Source: Marchantia polymorpha subsp. ruderalis (Eukaryota > Streptophyta > Marchantiopsida > Marchantiales > Marchantiaceae). Taken from it: 64,000 nucleotides of DNA. Below are positions 59,801-64,000 of this stretch, piece by piece. The notes beneath the pieces were generated by a model, which searched no databases, was not told the DNA's origin, and saw nothing but the letters and a program-made list of their open reading frames with translations. Both the position numbers and the translations under genes were made by a program. Position 1 is the stretch's first letter. Each line of letters begins with the position of its first letter. The DNA lies in assembly GCA_037833965.1 (NCBI GenBank), contig AP031351.1, positions 5,406,501-5,470,500 on the forward strand, read 5' to 3'.

Positions 59801-62800
59801 TGGAGCAGCTGGCAGAATCTTTTGGTACTCACAGGAATCATCGCAGAACGGGGTCAGATGAAGTCAATTCCAATAATAGAGCTGAATATAAAGCTCGAGT
59901 TTCCTCCGTTCACGTAAATGGCAGTATGTCGCATGAAAGCCCTCACGATAGGGAATCTAACTTGGATTGTGATTCGTTTGAGCAAGGTGTGATGACACAG
60001 GATACTTTTTTGAAGGTTGGAAAATCAAGTAACGGTGACTTGTCTCTTGATCATACGGATTTGTCAAATTCCAACTTCACTCGCCGAGCCAGAGATGTCC
60101 TGGCCTCTGCAGGTGCACATGGGCCAGAGTCTTCGAAAGGTGCATGGCAGAAGAAAATATCCTGGGATGAACAACGCCTGACTTCTCAGAAAATTTTGTC
60201 CGAAGCCTCCCAGCAGGCTGGTTCTTCGAAGGGACAACACTGTGTCAAGCAAGCAACTAGGAATGGCATGTACTCTAGAGGGCAAAATCCTGACCAGCAA
60301 ATGATAAGTCACACCAGATCGTATTCAGCCCCTTCCACACCCCATGTTTTTGAGGAGAATTATACTGATTCTGGAGAATTCAACCAGTACAAGTCAATGA
60401 AATCTATGCAAGTGGGAGTGCAACAGTCAACCAGATCAGGCTCAGTAGGACAGATTGAGCAGGTGGTGCCACAAATTTCTCTCAGGCCACAAACGAGTAA
60501 TTCTTCGACCGTGGGCCAGCTAGGAGAAGCTAGGCCAGGTGCCGATGAGTTAGCTCAGAGACTGACATCGTGGAAAGGTCGGAAATCTAATGGAGATCAA
60601 GAAAGGTCGGCCCCGAGGGAGAAAACTCTGGGAGATCGGGAGCGCACCATCCATTGTGCTCAAAAGTGGGTGCCAGTTGAGCATAAGACCGGTGGAGTTG
60701 TGAAGGGATCTAATGGGCAGGTGAAGACATCAAGCAGCCTCTCTGCTCCAATCCCTGTGACCACTAGCAATAGAGAAACCAAGGAGAATTATGCAGAGTC
60801 TGCTAGCTGCAAGAAAAGCGGAATTAGCGAAGAAGAATCCAGGGCAGACGGGGTTCCTTGTAGCTTATCACCGTCTAAATCCTCCAGGCGGTTGCATCAG
60901 TCTCTTAGTACCAAGAAGTCAAGTGTAGTGGAACAAGTTCCGGAGCCCAAGGAATCTGCTGTTTCGAGTGAGGCATCGTGTAGTCATGGAGAGCTGGCCA
61001 ATCTTCGGAGCCTCTTACCCCGTGAAAAGATAGCCGATACATTGGCTACACTAATGGATTCTGAGGCTGGTGGCCAACAAAACAGCGTGGTACCAAAACC
61101 TGAGGTCGTGAAAGTTTCAGTTTCTGGTGAGAGAAAAAGTTATGCGAAAAGAGATCCTACTGCACGTAGGGATTCAAGTGCAGTGGTTGCTGTCAGAAGT
61201 GAGCCTTCCCCTGCAGAGAAAGAGACGAGAAGAGTTGTTAGATCAGTTCTCGATGCAGTTCAGATTTCATGCAGTCAACGACAAGTTTCAGACGGAGTTG
61301 CCGGAATGCTGGGCAGTCCCTTGGCAGAGTTTGAGAAAGTGCTCAGGGCTGTGGCTCCCTCTTTCATTCCGGTTTCAGGTACTAATTGCAACAGGAGAGG
61401 CGTACAAGAGAAAGGTAGTCCGTGCGGCAGTAGTTGCGAAGGTGTTCAGAGGTCCATGGAGGCATGCCTCACAGAGGCTCATGAGGATAACACCACATGC
61501 AGCAGATGTAGATATGCCGGCACTTCTATGAATTCTCTTTGGCAGTGGTACGAGGAGCCCAGTTACTATGGTGTTGAAGTTAGGGACTTGGATCCGCAGA
61601 GAGGCCTAAGAGACGGAGGAGAGCAGGAGCAGTTTCTGGCCTACTTCGTGCCATATTTGTCAGGGATCCAGCTTTTTGGTTACTCATCGCAATCCGATAA
61701 CCTATCCAAAGATTTGAACGGATGCGCTCGAACAAGTTTGAAATTAGATTCGGTTCCTAGTTGTCAACCAAAACCTTTCCCAGGAAACGACGTGTTAGCG
61801 ACGCTTTTCCCGAGTGAAGGAAGAGCTGATGAATTAATTTATCATCAACGGCCTGAAGGTTCTGTCACTGAACAAGCCAACGGGCCTTTTACTGACATGT
61901 CTGCTAAAGATGCTCACAATCTGGATGCACGTCTCCTGTTTGAGTTTTTTGAAGCGGACCAGCCTCAAGTACGCCAACCATTATTTCCAAAGTAAGTTCG
62001 AATAGTCGTCTAGCACAATCGTTTCTTACTGAAAAGGTTTTTTTTTCTTTTCTGTTCATCTTCGTCACGGCCGTTGTCTGTCACTTTACTTTGCACACTG
62101 AGATGTAACTCCTGTGTGAACAATGTACGGAGTAGGAATTTAGAATAGGTCACAATGAAATAGTGTACCGAAGATCCACAAAGGTATCTCGTAAGGACCT
62201 TGCCTTTGGTTCCGTTTTTGAACTGACTCTGCCCCTCTTCAAGTACATTACACTGGAACTCCGCACTTGGTTTGGCGGCTATGTTTTATTTTCAGTTTAA
62301 GCACGCGGATGTTTGTTGAAAATAGAACTTTGCTAACGCTGTGAACCGAACTACATTAATTCTCAGGGTTATTCCCTGGTCTTAACTTATGGCTGCTGTA
62401 GAGGGAATATACACTGTACTCACTAATTAAGGTTGCAACTTCTTCAGAGTGAAAGATCTATTGAAGGGCGTGAATAGTTTGAACTCTCACAGCGTTGGTG
62501 ATCCAACCGCACTGGACGACTTATGCTTGGGTGATCTTCACCCAGCTTCATGGTGAGTGAGGAATCCCACTACAGTTCTGTAAGAGTCAGTGGGAGGTGT
62601 TTTATTGCGTGTGATCTGGAAAAGTAGAGTGGACACTGAAAACAGAAACATCCCTATCCTGCATTTCTCTTGAAGGGTGAAACAAGTTTGACTAGGCTTA
62701 TTTTGTGTGCCGTTTTTACAGGTATGCTGTTGCTTGGTACCCTATATACCGAATTCCGGAAGGACCTCTGCGAGCAGTGTTCTTGACTTACCACTCATTT

Positions 62801-63379
62801 AACCATTTAACGCCCACTGCTAGCTCGTTTGGTCCAATGGGTGGTGGTTGCGAGGAACTGAATGACGACGCTGTCTCATTGCCAGTAGTCGGTTTGGAGT
62901 GCTACAATCTTCAGGTTGGTGAATCACGGACCTTTAACGTTTCGGTATTGTTGTTAATACCTGAGATCAACTACTGTGATTGATTCTCTGTGCTGAAATT
63001 ACATGGAATTGCTGCTGTGTAAGGAACTGCGCGTTGTTTACGTCTGCTATATCGGCATGTTGTCCAAGTTTCAGCAGTTTGACCTCAGTGTCGGGAAAGA
63101 AGTTAATATAATTATCTTTGGTGGCAGGCTGAGCCTTGGTTGTTATTGAGAAGCCATTGCAAGGAGGCCAATAAAAACATGGATAGGCTACCCATCGGAA
63201 ACTTGGCACAATGTTTGGATGATCGAATACGGTCTTTGAAGGTTGTTGCTTCACTGATGGCAAGGGGAATACCACACGACGTGGTGTCGAGGTCAACAGA
63301 CAGTAGTTTTAGTAGTAGTGGCTCAGCTAGCAAGTTCAAACACTGTGACTATGAATTTTTCCTTAAGCGACGGCGGTGA
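56853..63379 (+). CDS. Very large DUF789 family protein
   Basis: DUF789 proteins are plant proteins of unknown function. The model uses exons 56853-56996, 57675-57727, 57963-61991, 62448-62552, 62722-62914 and 63128-63379, in frame throughout, for 1591 residues. Typical family members are a few hundred residues. The C-terminal ~400 residues hold the domain: LAEFEKVLRAVAPSFIPV, LWQWYEEPSYYGVEVRDL, FLAYFVPYLSGIQLFGYSS, LLFEFFEADQPQVRQPLFPK, DLHPASWYAVAWYPIYRIPE, LTYHSFNHL and the end HCDYEFFLKRRR. The first ~1180 residues are Ser/Gly/Glu-rich and probably disordered. They include a basic cluster KSAKKKKKRKGRRSGRN (near 194-212), a possible nuclear signal, and a Gly-rich tract near 488-585. The 5' exons are uncertain. 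An alternative acceptor at 57927-57928 changes phase and would need other upstream exons. The last four exons are secure. Confidence 0.85.
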
Positions 63380-64000
63380 GGCACGTGTACAAAGTGAAGC
63401 GAAGGATTGTAGACAAGGCACATTCTTTTCCTCAAAATTGGGGTTGTATATTTTTCTCCTTGCCTGCTAGGTAGCCATTACCAACATTGTCTCGGTTGGC
63501 TCAAATTTTTGTGGTACTCCACGGTGGCCACCCTCAAGACACTGTGGTAAGTAGAACTGCTACTTTTTGGGTGTGAATGGCAGCCCAGCGGTCCCTGTTG
63601 TTTTGTAAAGTAAAAGAGAGAGAGTAGATCAGGTCAGTCAGTCCGTCAAATCGAGCTCTCAGGTCTGTGAGAGAGAAGAAACATTGTTTCATTCTTTTCA
63701 GTAAAAAAAAAGCTCTTCCAAGCTGGTAACAAACAGCGAGACGAAGCACTCCGCTTTTGCGGCCACGCATGGTATGGTGAAATAGCTGTCCAATTTGATT
63801 CAATAGTAAACAGACCATCCAATGCGACGTCTAACCCGAAGCCAGGTGTTTGCGACTTTCCCGTCTATGGCTTCAGTTGGTATATAGCCAAACGTGGACT
63901 GACTTCATGTTTCTCTTGTCACTTCTTTTCTCTTGAGTGATAGATATGTTGTGTTGCATTTGATTTCGCTTGTTTCTACTTTTGTTGCGGTGTAGGCGAA
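63380..64000. other. 3' flank of the DUF789 gene, no gene seen
   Basis: Probably 3' UTR and intergenic DNA. A short segment at about 63482-63541 is bounded by an acceptor-like TAG and a donor GTG|GTAAGT and could be an alternative 3' exon. It has no recognisable motif. A poly-A run sits near 63703-63711. Confidence 0.35.

Noticed and set aside
1-64000. CRISPR arrays, bacterial operons, tRNA or rRNA genes
   Set aside because: The tandem repeats seen lack regular unique spacers. No tRNA cloverleaf with a proper T-loop or rRNA core was found by eye. The genes are spliced nuclear genes.

Overview
The window is nuclear DNA of a land plant. The evidence is interrupted genes with short GT-AG introns, a plastid-targeted enolase, a plastid-type GNAT acetyltransferase, a DUF789 protein, and decayed Copia and hAT-like transposons in AT-rich intergenic DNA. 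Long GA- and CTT-rich leaders, compact genes and a bacterial-type 3D-domain gene fit a bryophyte such as a liverwort or moss, but that placement is an inference of low confidence. All intact genes found lie on the + strand. Exon coordinates were read by hand from splice signals, phase and protein-family fit, without transcript evidence.

Layout. 1-2.1 kb: leader-like DNA. 2.1-3.1 kb: small J-domain co-chaperone. 5.2-5.8 kb: small unrecognised gene, low confidence. 6.7-10.2 kb: nine-exon type II (archaeal-type) 3-dehydroquinate synthase homologue. 13.6-16.7 kb: seven-exon plastid enolase. 16.7-29.3 kb: AT-rich repeat island with a 32-bp tandem array, a nested foldback, a dead hAT-like transposase on the minus strand, a minisatellite, and Copia remnants including an LTR and primer-binding site joined directly to reverse transcriptase. 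32.1-36.1 kb: five-exon DPP8/9-like prolyl dipeptidyl peptidase behind a long leader. 37.4-39.7 kb: 3D-domain (bacterial cell-wall type) gene with a probable GC-AG intron. 42.9-44.5 kb: two-exon GNAT acetyltransferase. 44.5-52 kb: repeats and a decayed minus-strand gene of unknown type. 53.6-56.4 kb: seven-exon gene of unknown family. 56.9-63.4 kb: very large DUF789 protein.

The genes do not form an operon or an obvious pathway. Plastid enolase makes phosphoenolpyruvate, a shikimate-pathway precursor, and the DHQS-II homologue is named for a shikimate step, but their proximity is probably chance. No clear new multi-gene system was found. The items most worth a second look are the 3D-domain gene with its GC-AG intron, the unknown 224-residue protein, two introns whose reading frames need one extra G at the donor, the 34-bp perfect palindrome inside a DHQS-II intron, the nested foldback beside a transposase killed by repeated Trp-to-TGA changes, and the internally deleted Copia element.
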